Source: Clostridium frigidicarnis (GTDB lineage Bacteria > Bacillota > Clostridia > Clostridiales > Clostridiaceae). Taken from it: a DNA stretch of 64,000 bases. The notes beneath the pieces are model-generated. The model worked only from the letters and a program-made list of their open reading frames with translations. It did no database searches and was not told the origin of the DNA. The position numbers were made by a program, and so were the translations under genes. Below, piece after piece: positions 1-8,483 of the stretch (the stretch's first letter is position 1; the number at the start of each line of letters is the position of its first letter). The stretch is taken from contig NZ_FOKI01000016.1 in assembly GCF_900111985.1 (NCBI RefSeq), positions 21,391-85,390 of the forward strand, read 5' to 3'.

Positions 1-1
1 T

Positions 2-529
2 ATGCAGGTAATTGATATCATACATGTAGCTCTTATGGGGGCACTAATATGTATAGCAACTATGGTTATCAACATAAGAACGTATAATGGATATGTTCAT
101 TTAGGAGATAGTATGGTTTTACTATCAACGGTATTATTAAGAAGAAAAAAAGCTATATTTTCTTCAGTACTTGGAATGGGACTTGCAGATATATTGTTAG
201 GATCACCTCTTTGGGCTCCGTTTACTATAGTTATAAAAGCATTAATGGCACTTATAGCTACACTTATAGTTGGAGAAAAGAATAGATTTAAGTTATGGAG
301 AGAAATTGTAGGATTCTCTTTAGGAGCCATTTGGATGGTAGTTGGATATTTTTTTGCTGGAGCAATAATAAAACACTTCATAGAGGGTATTCCAACCTTT
401 ACAGCAGCTTTAGGAGTAGCATCTTTAGATATACCAGGAAATATAGTACAAGGAAGTGTTGGAACTATAATAGCTATATTTTTAGCTATAGCATTAAAAA
501 ACGTAAAATTATTTAAAGAACAACTTTAA
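2..529 (+). CDS. ECF transporter S component (vitamin-type substrate-binding subunit), possibly 5'-partial
   Basis: A 175-residue very hydrophobic protein with about five to six membrane segments, an ALMGALICIATMVI start and a conserved Gly-rich ETGL-like middle, as in S components of energy-coupling factor transporters. Such proteins bind a vitamin or precursor in the membrane and work with a shared EcfT-EcfA-EcfA' module encoded elsewhere. The first ATG is at base 2, so no ribosome binding site can be seen and the true start may lie upstream of the window. The substrate cannot be read from the sequence; thiamine-precursor or pyridoxine-type S components are the nearest-looking families by inference. 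It stands alone before a convergent small gene. Confidence 0.75.
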   Translation: MQVIDIIHVALMGALICIATMVINIRTYNGYVHLGDSMVLLSTVLLRRKKAIFSSVLGMGLADILLGSPLWAPFTIVIKALMALIATLIVGEKNRFKLWREIVGFSLGAIWMVVGYFFAGAIIKHFIEGIPTFTAALGVASLDIPGNIVQGSVGTIIAIFLAIALKNVKLFKEQL

Positions 530-587
530 AAACATGAATTTAGGAAAAATTCTATTAATAGTTTAATTATAGGCCAATTGATAAAAA

Positions 588-616
588 GCAAAATCTAATT
601 TAAGTTAGAGGTTTTT
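588..616 (+). terminator. weak candidate terminator after the ECF S component
   Basis: Imperfect arms AAATCTAA and TTAGAGGTTT around a short loop, followed by a run of T. It lies 60 bases after the stop codon of the transporter gene. The stem has a bulge, so this is tentative. Confidence 0.4.
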
Positions 617-673
617 ATAATTATATAGTTAAGAACCAAAAAACATTTTACAAATATAATTAATAAAAAATAA

Positions 674-700
674 AAGACCCACAATAATGGGTCTTATTTT
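674..700 (-). terminator. terminator of the zinc-ribbon gene
   Basis: Perfect 8-bp stem AAGACCCA/TGGGTCTT with a CAATAA loop, followed on the minus strand by a T-rich run. It is located just past the stop codon of the minus-strand zinc-ribbon gene; a T run on the plus side would let it act in both directions. Confidence 0.7.
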
Positions 701-715
701 AATAATTATAAAAAA

Positions 716-874
716 TTATCTTCTGTCTTGTTTTTCAGCTTTTCTAGCTCTTCTGCAATCAGGGCATCTTACAGGATCATTTTCAAAGCCCTTAGATTTA
801 AAAAACTCTTGTTCTCCAGCAGTGAAAACAAATTCCTTTCCACAATCTTTGCATACTAAAGTTCTATCTTCCAT
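716..874 (-). CDS. small zinc-ribbon protein (zf-trcl type)
   Basis: A 52-residue basic protein starting MEDRTLVCKDCG, with two CxxC knuckles (Cys8/Cys11 and Cys37/Cys40) and a C-terminal Arg/Lys-rich tail. This matches the small 'probable zinc-ribbon' family (zf-trcl) common in clostridia and other Firmicutes; the cysteines should hold one Zn ion, and the basic tail suggests nucleic-acid binding, but the function is not established. An AGGAGGT ribosome binding site lies at the right distance upstream on the minus strand and a terminator follows. It is shorter than 60 residues and easily missed. Confidence 0.85.
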   Translation of the reverse strand: MEDRTLVCKDCGKEFVFTAGEQEFFKSKGFENDPVRCPDCRRARKAEKQDRR

Positions 875-1322
875 TACAAAAAACCTCCTTAAAAATCATA
901 GGATAATTTTGGTGTGAAGCGGGCTTCCTATGAATCTATTACTTGGAGACCATGGAAGAACTACTACCTAAAATTAAAACCTATTTGGTATAAAATATTA
1001 TATATAATTATAACATAAAAAAATATATATGCAATATTAAATGTGTGTAAATAAGAAACAAATCCAAATATTCAGAAAAGATTATTACACAAAATGTATC
1101 AATTAAAAAAAATTGTAATATACTATAATGGTAAGGAATTCAAATAAAAACTATGAAACTGTAAAAAAATGAATAAATAAATTTAAAGTTTTAAACAATA
1201 TAAATGACGAATAAGGTAATTTAATAAAGGATTTAAAAGTTGGAATTGTATTTTTTTATATGTTATTATAAGTTTATGATTTTAATTTTTTAAGAGTGTA
1301 ATGGGGTTTAGGAGAGAAGAAG
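875..1322. other. intergenic region with a GC-rich structured patch
   Basis: Divergent gap between the zinc-ribbon gene (minus) and the GGDEF gene (plus). Bases about 905-985 are clearly richer in G and C than the surroundings and contain a perfect palindrome GAAGCGGGCTTC (916-927) and the site CCATGG (951-956). In minus orientation this would be the 5' leader of the zinc-ribbon mRNA. The remainder (about 1000-1310) is featureless AT-rich sequence. Confidence 0.4.
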
Positions 1323-2417
1323 ATGCAAGAATACAGGGTCATGTATGAGAAGTTACTAGAGGAATTTGAAACTTATCAAAATTTTGCAGAAAATCAGATA
1401 CAAATACTAAATGAAAAAAATATAGAACTTGAAAAAAACCTGGATGCATTGGTTAATATAGTGGAAATAAGTAAATATATAAATTCTCATATTAGTGATG
1501 ACAATTTAATACCTATGATAAATGATATGATTATAGGTATATTAGGGGTAACATATTCATCTATATATTTACTAGAAGATAGGTGTAGTGGATTTGAAAT
1601 AAAAGCAACTAATTTACCAGAAAATGAGGTTGTTTATAGAGAAGAACACTATTTAACCAAAATAAACAAAGAAAATCCATTTGTTCTTAATAGTAGAGAG
1701 AGTATATTTGGAGATCATACATCACAAGAGGTTAGAGAAATACACTCACTTATAGGAGTCCCTATAAGGCTAAGATCTAAAGTAACAGGATATATAATGA
1801 TAGAACACACTCTCTGGAATTACTTTTCTTATGAGCATATTACATTTATTACATCAATAGCTAATCAAATAGCAATAGCTATTGAGAACAATGCACTATA
1901 CAAAAGAATTCAAGAAAGTTTAAAAAGAGATTCTTTATTAAATATATATAATAGAAAATACTTTAAAGAGTTTGTTAAAAACAAAATAGAAATTGGAATT
2001 CAAAAGTTTGCCTTAGTTATGATGGATTTTGATGATTTTAAAGTTTTCAACGATAATTATGGACATTTATACGGTGATGAGATATTAGTTAGAACTATGG
2101 ATATTTTAAGAGAAGAACTTCAAATTGAAGATTTAATGGCTAGATATGGTGGAGATGAAATAGTATTATATTTAAAAATGGAAAATGAAAATGAAGCGGA
2201 TATTAAAAACCGAGTTAATGACATAAGAGAAAAGATTTATAAAAATAAAATTGAGTTTAATGGAATTGAAAAGAATACAACAGCTACTTTTGGAATAGCT
2301 TATTATCCAGAGGATGGAGAATGTCTTACAACCATTTTAAATAAGGCTGATGAATGTCTTTATAAGGCTAAAGCTTTGGGAAGAAATAGAGTTATAACAA
2401 CTAGAGATAAAATTTGA
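1323..2417 (+). CDS. GAF-GGDEF domain protein, probable diguanylate cyclase
   Basis: A 364-residue soluble protein. Residues about 1-35 look like a coiled coil, about 40-195 a GAF sensor domain, and about 205-360 a GGDEF domain. The active-site loop reads RYGGDEI (GGDEI near residues 276-280), a permitted variant of GGDEF, so synthesis of cyclic di-GMP from two GTP is likely. No RxxD inhibitory site was identified with certainty. The ATG has a GGAGAG ribosome binding site 8 bases upstream. Monocistronic, followed by a terminator. Confidence 0.85.
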   Translation: MQEYRVMYEKLLEEFETYQNFAENQIQILNEKNIELEKNLDALVNIVEISKYINSHISDDNLIPMINDMIIGILGVTYSSIYLLEDRCSGFEIKATNLPENEVVYREEHYLTKINKENPFVLNSRESIFGDHTSQEVREIHSLIGVPIRLRSKVTGYIMIEHTLWNYFSYEHITFITSIANQIAIAIENNALYKRIQESLKRDSLLNIYNRKYFKEFVKNKIEIGIQKFALVMMDFDDFKVFNDNYGHLYGDEILVRTMDILREELQIEDLMARYGGDEIVLYLKMENENEADIKNRVNDIREKIYKNKIEFNGIEKNTTATFGIAYYPEDGECLTTILNKADECLYKAKALGRNRVITTRDKI

Positions 2418-2418
2418 T

Positions 2419-2471
2419 AAAAAACCTTCTATATGCTAATTTTGTAATTAGATATTATAGAAGGTTTTTCT
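2419..2471 (+). terminator. terminator after the GAF-GGDEF gene
   Basis: Arms AAAACCTTCTATA and TATTATAGAAGGTTTT with an internal CTAATT/AATTAG helix, followed by TTTTTC. It starts directly after the stop codon. Confidence 0.75.
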
Positions 2472-2716
2472 ACACAATTATAGTATGAAATCTACATAAT
2501 AAATTGTATAATAATTACTTATAAGGTAATGATACTATAATAAATGAATATTTATTATAGTAAGAAAAAAGGTGGAAGATTCTTCATATATAATAAAGTT
2601 TATGAATAAAGTATTAAAAGGAGGGATATTAAACAAATCGTATTGATTAAAAATTCTGAATATTATACAATTTAATAAAGGATATTTCACCTAAAATAAA
2701 ATTAAGGGGTGGTAAC

Positions 2717-3130
2717 ATGATACATGTATTTTGTAACAAGAGAGGTTCTGGAAAAACTAAAGCATTAATAAATCTTGCAAACGAAAAGGTATTAAATGCT
2801 AAAGGCCATATGGTGTATATTGATGACGACAACAGAGCTATTCACGAATTACATCGAGATATAAGATTCATAACTACAACTAATTTAAATCTTTCAGATC
2901 ATGAAAGTCTTTATGGTTTCCTTTGTGGTATAGTTTCGGAGAACTATGATATCGATACGATTTTTATTGATGGGTTATCTAATATAGTTAAGGTAAATAT
3001 AAGAGAAGCTGAGGTTTTGTTTAAGAAGTTAGAGGGGTTTTGTAAAAATTTTAATTTATGTCTATATATAAATATGAACGATGATATATGTAATGAATTA
3101 CCGGATACAATAAAAAAATATGTTGCTTAA
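2717..3130 (+). CDS. small P-loop NTPase of unknown function
   Basis: A 137-residue protein beginning with a strand and a Walker A loop NKRGSGKTK (residues about 7-15) and a Walker B-like strand DTIFIDGL (about residues 80-87). The compact size and the IDGLSN segment resemble small clostridial P-loop proteins that are annotated only as hypothetical or ATP-binding. No partner domain is present. Start: ATG with GGGGTGG upstream. Flanked by terminators, so it appears to be its own transcription unit. I do not recognise a specific function. Confidence 0.65.
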   Translation: MIHVFCNKRGSGKTKALINLANEKVLNAKGHMVYIDDDNRAIHELHRDIRFITTTNLNLSDHESLYGFLCGIVSENYDIDTIFIDGLSNIVKVNIREAEVLFKKLEGFCKNFNLCLYINMNDDICNELPDTIKKYVA

Positions 3131-3177
3131 TTAATTTGAGCTAGATGATTTAGAAAATAATATTATTTGAATATATA

Positions 3178-3213
3178 GTCCCATAACGTAGTTTATGGGA
3201 CTTGATTTTTTTG
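3178..3213 (+). terminator. terminator between the P-loop gene and tyrS
   Basis: Perfect 10-bp arms AGTCCCATAA/TTATGGGACT followed by TTGATTTTTTT. Position is 48 bases after the stop codon. Confidence 0.75.
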
Positions 3214-3291
3214 AAAATTATGATACTTGTTAGTAATAGTACTTCAAGTTATAATAAAGGGTATATGTATATTAAGTAAGGAGTGATAATA

Positions 3292-4512
3292 ATGGCTAAT
3301 GTATATGACATATTAGTTGAAAGAGGATACATAAAACAGTTAACACATGATAATGAAATAAAAGAGTTATTAGAAAAAGACAAGGTAACTTTTTATATAG
3401 GTTTTGACCCTACAGCGGACTCTCTACATGTTGGTCACTTCATTGCTATGATGTTTATGGCTCATATGCAAAGAGCAGGACATAGACCAATTGCTTTAAT
3501 TGGAGGGGGAACCGCGATGATTGGTGATCCAAGCGGAAAGACAGATATGAGAAAAATGATGACAGAAGAAACCATTGCTCATAATGTGGCTTGTATCAAA
3601 AAGCAGATGGAAAAGTTTATAGACTTTAGCGATGATAAGGCTATAATTGTAAATAATGCTGATTGGCTTTTAAAGCTTAACTATGTTGAGTTTATAAGAG
3701 AAATTGGAGTACATTTCTCAGTAAACAAAATGTTAACAGCAGAATGTTTTAAGCAAAGACTAGAAAAGGGATTATCTTTCCTTGAGTTTAACTACATGTT
3801 AATGCAAGGATATGATTTTCTAGTATTAAATCAAAAATATGGTTGTACTATGCAATTAGGTGGAGACGACCAATGGTCTAATATGCTTGCTGGAGCAGAT
3901 TTAATAAGAAGAAAAGAACAAAAACAAGCTTATGCAATGACATGTACTCTTTTAACAAATAGTGAAGGCAAGAAAATGGGTAAAACTGAAAATGGAGCAT
4001 TATGGCTTGATGCAGAAAAGACAACTCCATATGAATTTTATCAATACTGGAGAAATGTTGGAGATGCTGATGTTGAAAAGTGCTTAAAGCTTTTAACATT
4101 TGTTCCAATGGATGAAGTAAGAAAACTATGTGCATTAGAGGGCTCAGCTATAAATGAAGCTAAGAAGGTTCTTGCATTTGAAGTAACTAAGCTTATACAT
4201 GGAGAAGATGAGGCTAAGAAAGCTCAACAAGCAGCAGAATCTCTATTTGGTGGTGGATGTGACTTAAGTAATGTTCCAACAGTAGAAATATCTAAGAAAG
4301 ATTTAGAATTAGCATTAATAGATATTTTAGTTAATGGGAAGGTTTTACCATCTAAAGGAGAAGGTAGAAGATTAATTCAACAAAATGGATTATCATTAAA
4401 TGATGTTAAAGTAACAGAAATAGGAAAAACTTTAACAGATGAAGATTTTAAAGATGGATATGCACTTGTTAAGAGAGGAAAAAAGAATTACCACAAAATA
4501 ATTATAAAATAA
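3292..4512 (+). CDS. tyrS: tyrosine--tRNA ligase
   Basis: A 406-residue class I aminoacyl-tRNA synthetase that activates tyrosine with ATP and charges tRNA-Tyr in the cytosol. The HIGH motif is HVGH (residues about 46-49), the KMSKS equivalent is KMGKT (about 228), the tyrosine-pocket segment has the GGDDQW motif, and the last ~65 residues form an S4 RNA-binding domain. Length fits the TyrRS-beta/TyrZ-like group. An in-frame GTG lies 9 bases earlier, but the AAGGAG ribosome binding site at 3277-3282 fits the ATG used here. No T-box can be seen in the short leader, which is unusual among Firmicute tyrS genes. Confidence 0.97.
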   Translation: MANVYDILVERGYIKQLTHDNEIKELLEKDKVTFYIGFDPTADSLHVGHFIAMMFMAHMQRAGHRPIALIGGGTAMIGDPSGKTDMRKMMTEETIAHNVACIKKQMEKFIDFSDDKAIIVNNADWLLKLNYVEFIREIGVHFSVNKMLTAECFKQRLEKGLSFLEFNYMLMQGYDFLVLNQKYGCTMQLGGDDQWSNMLAGADLIRRKEQKQAYAMTCTLLTNSEGKKMGKTENGALWLDAEKTTPYEFYQYWRNVGDADVEKCLKLLTFVPMDEVRKLCALEGSAINEAKKVLAFEVTKLIHGEDEAKKAQQAAESLFGGGCDLSNVPTVEISKKDLELALIDILVNGKVLPSKGEGRRLIQQNGLSLNDVKVTEIGKTLTDEDFKDGYALVKRGKKNYHKIIIK

Positions 4513-4514
4513 TG

Positions 4515-4567
4515 AAAAAAAAGTGTAGTTTAGAGCTAAAACAAGGCTTATAACTACACTTTTTTTT
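4515..4567 (+). terminator. tyrS terminator
   Basis: Long stem AAAAAGTGTAGTT/AACTACACTTTTT with an inner loop and a final T run; the A-rich 5' arm would allow function in both directions. Confidence 0.8.
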
Positions 4568-4722
4568 ATATACATATATTGATAATGAAAAATATTACGA
4601 TAAAATAAGTAAGTGACAAGCTGTAAGTTTAGAGATGTATATGTTGGGATTTATAAGGTATAGGTAGTAACATTGTTTAGGTGAGAGAGTTGGAGTGAAA
4701 AAAGTTAAAGGTGGTGTTTTTT

Positions 4723-6651
4723 ATGGCCATAGTTGCTGGATTAAATAAGGTGTACAATGACATTGAAGTAAGAAAATTAAAAACAGATTTAAGTTCAATA
4801 AAAATTGGCCAAGTTGTTTCAGCTAAGATATCAGAAAAACTTGGAGATAGGGATGTAATTTTAAGACTTCAAGAAGGATGGAATTTTAGAGGTGAACTTT
4901 CAGAGGATATAAAAGATTTAAGAGATGGTCTTTTAAAATTTAAGGTTATAGGTTTTGAGGATGGTAAACTACAATTACAAGTATTAAATGAACAAGGGGC
5001 TACAGATGTTAAAGATATTGGAGACCTAAAGCAACTTATTGAAGCATCAGGCTTTAGCAAGGAAGATACAGAATTAATAAAAGTCTTATTAAAACATAAT
5101 ATACCTTTAAATAAAGAAAATATTGATATATTTAAAAGTGTTATGGAATTAAAATCCAATGGAAGCGAGAAGTCAATTGATGAATTTGTTGCAAAATATC
5201 TTAACGCAAAGGGATTAACATCAGAAAGTGAAAACTTTGAATTAATAAAAAATAGTTTAACATCTAGTTTGAAGGCATTAATAAATATGTCAGATGAAGA
5301 AGTATTTTTCTTTATAGAAAATGCATTACAAACAAATGAGGAAAATCTCCAAAATTTCAATAAACTATTTAAAGAAGAGGGACAACTTTTTAAAGAAATA
5401 TTAAATCTGAAAAATAATGAAAATATAGTAGGAAATAAAGAAAATAGTATAAGTGAAGACAAAAGTCTAATATTAAAAACTTTAAATGAACCTCAAATAG
5501 AAGAATTAAAGTCTTATTTAAAAGATGCTATAGAAGGTAATGAAAATACCATAGAAATTAATAATGGAAAAGACATAGTGCCTAATAATAAGCTTAATAA
5601 TGAAAATTTACTTAGAAATTTACCTGATGAGCTAAAAGAAAATTTAAGCAATGAGGCTATAAAGCTTTTAGAAAAAGGAGCTTTTAAAACTCTTTTAAAA
5701 GCTTTAGATGGAGAGGAAGCATCCATTAATTTATTGAAAAATTTAAACAAAGATATTATATCCAAAGAAAATAATCAAAGCAGCGTAGTACAAGAGAATA
5801 ATACAATTGAAGAAGGTAATGAAAATAAACAAATAGATGTTTTGAATATTTTAAAAAATGTTAATAATAAAGAAGAACTAGAAAAAAGTTTAACATCTAT
5901 TATTAAAGATGTTCCCAAGGAAAAGTTAGAGAAGGTAGAAAACCTTATAAATAGAATAGTAGATGGACATGTCACTAAAGAAGAGACAAATGAATTTAAA
6001 CAATTAACATTAAAGAGTGAAGATACATTTAAGGCTATGACATCATTAAATAGTAAAGAAAGTATAACTTTAAAGGAAATCATATCAAAGGTTTTTGATA
6101 AGGAAATTTTAACTCAGCAAAAGCCAATGAGTGGAGAAGATATAAGAGAAGCGATAAGAAGTAAAACACAAGAAGTTAAAGAAGCTATTAGAGCATTGGC
6201 TAATGGGGATATAAGCAAGATTCCAAATGAATTTATGAAAGAAGCTAAATTTTTCAATGATGTAAGTAAAGAATATTATTATATGAATGTACCTTTAAAT
6301 TTAAATGAAAAGGAATATGGTGCCAGTATAATAATAAAAGATAATAGAAAAGATGGAAAAAAGATCGATTCAAAAAATGTAAAAATGGTAGTAACTGTTG
6401 ATGCTAATATTATGGGAACAGTGGATGGTTATTTAGTTTTAAATAATGAAAATATGAATATAACAATAAAAGCATTTTCGCCATGGGATAAGGTATTAAA
6501 TAGTTCACGTGAAAAATTAAGTGCAGCTATCAGTAAATTAGGGTATAATGTATTGGTAAATGTAGAAGAAAAAATAGAAAATGTTGATATATCAAAATGC
6601 AATGACTTCTTTAATGATTATGAAATAAGTGTATTAAATACACTAGCATAG
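4723..6651 (+). CDS. YlqG-like protein with C-terminal flagellar hook-length-control-type domain
   Basis: A 642-residue hydrophilic Lys/Glu/Asn-rich protein. The N-terminal ~90 residues form a compact region, the middle is a long low-complexity helical stretch, and the last ~110 residues (VPLNLNEKEYGASIIIK onwards) resemble the FliK C-terminal (Flg_hook) domain. The next gene is an FlhB C-terminal homologue, the same pairing as ylqG-ylqH of Bacillus. In flagella FliK contacts FlhB-C to switch export substrates, so the pair may keep that contact; this is inference, since no other flagellar gene is here. ATG chosen at 4723 because AAAGGTGG at 4707-4714 is its ribosome binding site; an in-frame GTG overlaps that site. 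Confidence 0.7.
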   Translation: MAIVAGLNKVYNDIEVRKLKTDLSSIKIGQVVSAKISEKLGDRDVILRLQEGWNFRGELSEDIKDLRDGLLKFKVIGFEDGKLQLQVLNEQGATDVKDIGDLKQLIEASGFSKEDTELIKVLLKHNIPLNKENIDIFKSVMELKSNGSEKSIDEFVAKYLNAKGLTSESENFELIKNSLTSSLKALINMSDEEVFFFIENALQTNEENLQNFNKLFKEEGQLFKEILNLKNNENIVGNKENSISEDKSLILKTLNEPQIEELKSYLKDAIEGNENTIEINNGKDIVPNNKLNNENLLRNLPDELKENLSNEAIKLLEKGAFKTLLKALDGEEASINLLKNLNKDIISKENNQSSVVQENNTIEEGNENKQIDVLNILKNVNNKEELEKSLTSIIKDVPKEKLEKVENLINRIVDGHVTKEETNEFKQLTLKSEDTFKAMTSLNSKESITLKEIISKVFDKEILTQQKPMSGEDIREAIRSKTQEVKEAIRALANGDISKIPNEFMKEAKFFNDVSKEYYYMNVPLNLNEKEYGASIIIKDNRKDGKKIDSKNVKMVVTVDANIMGTVDGYLVLNNENMNITIKAFSPWDKVLNSSREKLSAAISKLGYNVLVNVEEKIENVDISKCNDFFNDYEISVLNTLA

Positions 6652-6663
6652 GAGGTGTAGCTT

Positions 6664-6927
6664 TTGGATAAAAGACGAGCAGCAGCTTTAAGATATCAAG
6701 AAGGTAATGACCACGCACCAAAGATTGTTGCCACTGGCATGGGGAGACTAGCAGATAAAATTATTGAAAAAGCAGAAGAAAATCATGTGCCAGTAGTTTA
6801 TAATAAAGAGCTAGCAGATCTTTTGACAAATGTTGATGTTGGAGATTATATACCTTCTGAATTGTATGAAGCAGTTGCAGAAATTATTGCATATGTCACA
6901 GAAATAGATGGGAAGTTAAATAAATAA
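6664..6927 (+). CDS. FlhB C-terminal domain homologue (YlqH/FhlB-like)
   Basis: An 87-residue soluble protein matching the cytoplasmic domain of FlhB/YscU-family export switch proteins: ALRYQ start, HAPKIVATG strand, a long helix and VPVVYNKELADLL. The autocleavage motif NPTH is missing (the equivalent part reads NDHAPK), so it should not undergo the self-cleavage known for FlhB. The start is TTG at 6664, 12 bases after the stop of the upstream gene, with AGGAGGTG in front. It is almost certainly cotranscribed with the hook-length-like gene. Stand-alone copies of this domain are widespread in Gram-positives, with no proven role. Confidence 0.85.
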   Translation: MDKRRAAALRYQEGNDHAPKIVATGMGRLADKIIEKAEENHVPVVYNKELADLLTNVDVGDYIPSELYEAVAEIIAYVTEIDGKLNK

Positions 6928-6948
6928 TCAAATGAAAGGTGAGATGTT

Positions 6949-7638
6949 ATGGCATTATATGCTATTGCAGATCTTCATCTTGCATTAAGTACTGATAAAC
7001 CTATGGATATATTTGGTGAGAATTGGTATAAGCATGATGAAAAAATAAAAGAAAATTGGATAAATAAAGTAACAAAAGATGATACAGTTTTAATAGCTGG
7101 AGACATATCATGGTCTATGAAAATGGAAGAAGGAGTAAATGAGCTTCAATGGATACATGAATTGCCTGGAAAAAAGATAATTTCAAAGGGAAATCATGAT
7201 TATTGGTGGGCAAGTATATCAAAATTAAATAAGCTATATGAGGATATATCATTTATACAAAACAACTTCTTCACATATAAGGACTATGCCATATGTGGAA
7301 CTAGAGGGTGGATATGTCCAGGAAGCTATAATTTTAAAGAAAAAGACGAGAAAATATATGCTAGAGAACAAATAAGACTTAGACTTTCTTTAGATGAAGC
7401 AAAAAAGGCAGGATATGAAAAAATAATATGTATGATGCATTATCCTCCAACAAATGAAAAACTTGAATCATCAGCTTTTACTGAGATCTTTAAGGAATAT
7501 AATATAGAGAAAGTAATATATGGACATATTCATGGAGCTTCAAAGAATAGCAAACTTCTTAGAGGGGATATAGATGGAGTTCAGTATATATTTACTGCTT
7601 GTGATTATATAGATTTTGATCCACTAATAATATTATAA
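6949..7638 (+). CDS. metallophosphoesterase (calcineurin-like)
   Basis: A 229-residue cytosolic phosphoesterase with the full calcineurin-type metal-binding set: ADLHL (Asp8, His10), GDISW (51-55), GNHDYWW (Asn82, His83, Asp84), MHYPP and GHIHG. These residues hold a two-metal centre that hydrolyses phosphomono- or diesters. The substrate is unknown; the WW following GNHD and the short length place it in the small YkuE/'serine-threonine phosphatase' type found in clostridia. It follows the YlqH-like gene by 21 bases with ribosome binding site AAAGGTGAG, so may be the third gene of that operon. Confidence 0.85.
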   Translation: MALYAIADLHLALSTDKPMDIFGENWYKHDEKIKENWINKVTKDDTVLIAGDISWSMKMEEGVNELQWIHELPGKKIISKGNHDYWWASISKLNKLYEDISFIQNNFFTYKDYAICGTRGWICPGSYNFKEKDEKIYAREQIRLRLSLDEAKKAGYEKIICMMHYPPTNEKLESSAFTEIFKEYNIEKVIYGHIHGASKNSKLLRGDIDGVQYIFTACDYIDFDPLIIL

Positions 7639-7697
7639 ATAGTGATACGTATATTAAGTATAATATTAGAAAAGTATAGTGTTACGGGTAATAGTTT

Positions 7698-7769
7698 TAG
7701 GTATATGAAAGAAAATAACAAGTCAAATATACTAGCATACTGACTTGTTATTTTTTTGAATATGCCTTA
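7698..7769. repeat. palindromic repeat family A, copy 1
   Basis: Ends TAGGTATATGAAAGAAAATA and TATTTTTTTGAATATGCCTTA are inverted copies of each other, followed inward by ACAAGTCA/TGACTTGT. The same ends recur at 39611-39775, 58760-58832 and 59059-59121, and a half copy is at 46570-46588. The hairpin may also act as a terminator for the metallophosphoesterase gene. Confidence 0.8.
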
Positions 7770-7830
7770 ATAGAAAAAGGATGCATACCAACAACTTGTT
7801 TAGTTTTTGATATACATCCTTTTTCTATTA
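7769..7830. terminator. strong inverted repeat, likely bidirectional terminator
   Basis: Perfect 15-bp arms AATAGAAAAAGGATG and CATCCTTTTTCTATT around a 31-base loop, abutting repeat A copy 1. There is no convergent gene on the minus strand, so it may also be part of the repeat cluster. Confidence 0.55.
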
Positions 7831-8187
7831 TAGAATTCCATTTAAATATATATCTAAAAGTCTATAAGAATCTTAAATATATAATAATAACGATTATATA
7901 GCAATAGAAACATATTATTTTAAAATAAAAAGACAAATTAATTATAAAAAATAGTTAAGATTACATACAAATTAAAAATTTAAAGGTATATCAATTCATA
8001 AAACATATATAAGAATAGTTGAGGAATATTTAGTATATAATTAAGTGGCTTTTAGATTTAGATGAAGCATGCTCATTTAGAATAATTGTACATTTATATC
8101 ATGATTTTTGGAAGAGTGGATTAGAATAGATCATAGTCATGATATAAATAAACATTGAATATTAAAATGTAAAATATTACAATATAA

Positions 8188-8418
8188 TTGTGGAATGTTT
8201 TGAGAAATTATGAAAAGGTAGCTTTATATAATGGTACCATTGATCGAATAATTGTATAAGATCATTTTATAGGAAGAAGAAATCATTTGGAATTATATAA
8301 TGGAAACATAGATTTAGATCATATGCTTAATTTAGCTTTAAAAAATAATGCAACATGTGTAATTGAAACTAAAACAAAAGAGGCTTTGATAAATTCAGTA
8401 AATAAGCTAAAGAAATAG
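8188..8418 (+). pseudogene. C-terminal remnant of a TIM-barrel-type (sugar phosphate isomerase-like) protein
   Basis: One continuous reading frame can be followed through an internal TAA (8257-8259): NYEKVALYNGTIDRIIV, stop, DHFIGRRNH, LELYNGNIDLDHMLNLALK and NNATCVIETKTKEALINSV, ending at TAG 8416-8418. The pattern (GxIDxxxxLxLAxxxxAxxVIExKT near the C-terminus) resembles sugar phosphate isomerase/epimerase or endonuclease IV-like barrels. No start codon with a ribosome binding site is present and another in-frame TAA lies at 8185. The family assignment is tentative; that it is a decayed gene is better supported. Confidence 0.5.
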
Positions 8419-8483
8419 AAATTAAAATAGTAAAAACTACTAGGATTATTTTTTAAATAATACTTATTAAGGAGGAGAAATAT

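Noticed and set aside
687..917. 76-codon plus-strand frame
   Set aside because: It is the antisense shadow of the zinc-ribbon gene; the minus strand has the CxxC pairs, the ribosome binding site and the terminator.
3131..3291. Looked for a Tyr T-box ahead of tyrS
   Set aside because: The leader is too short, and there is no GGTGG-ACC core; only the terminator of the preceding gene is present.
4869..6083. Several minus-strand frames inside the YlqG-like gene
   Set aside because: Antisense artefacts of a Lys/Glu-rich coding region; they lack ribosome binding sites and have Ser/Phe/Leu-biased composition.
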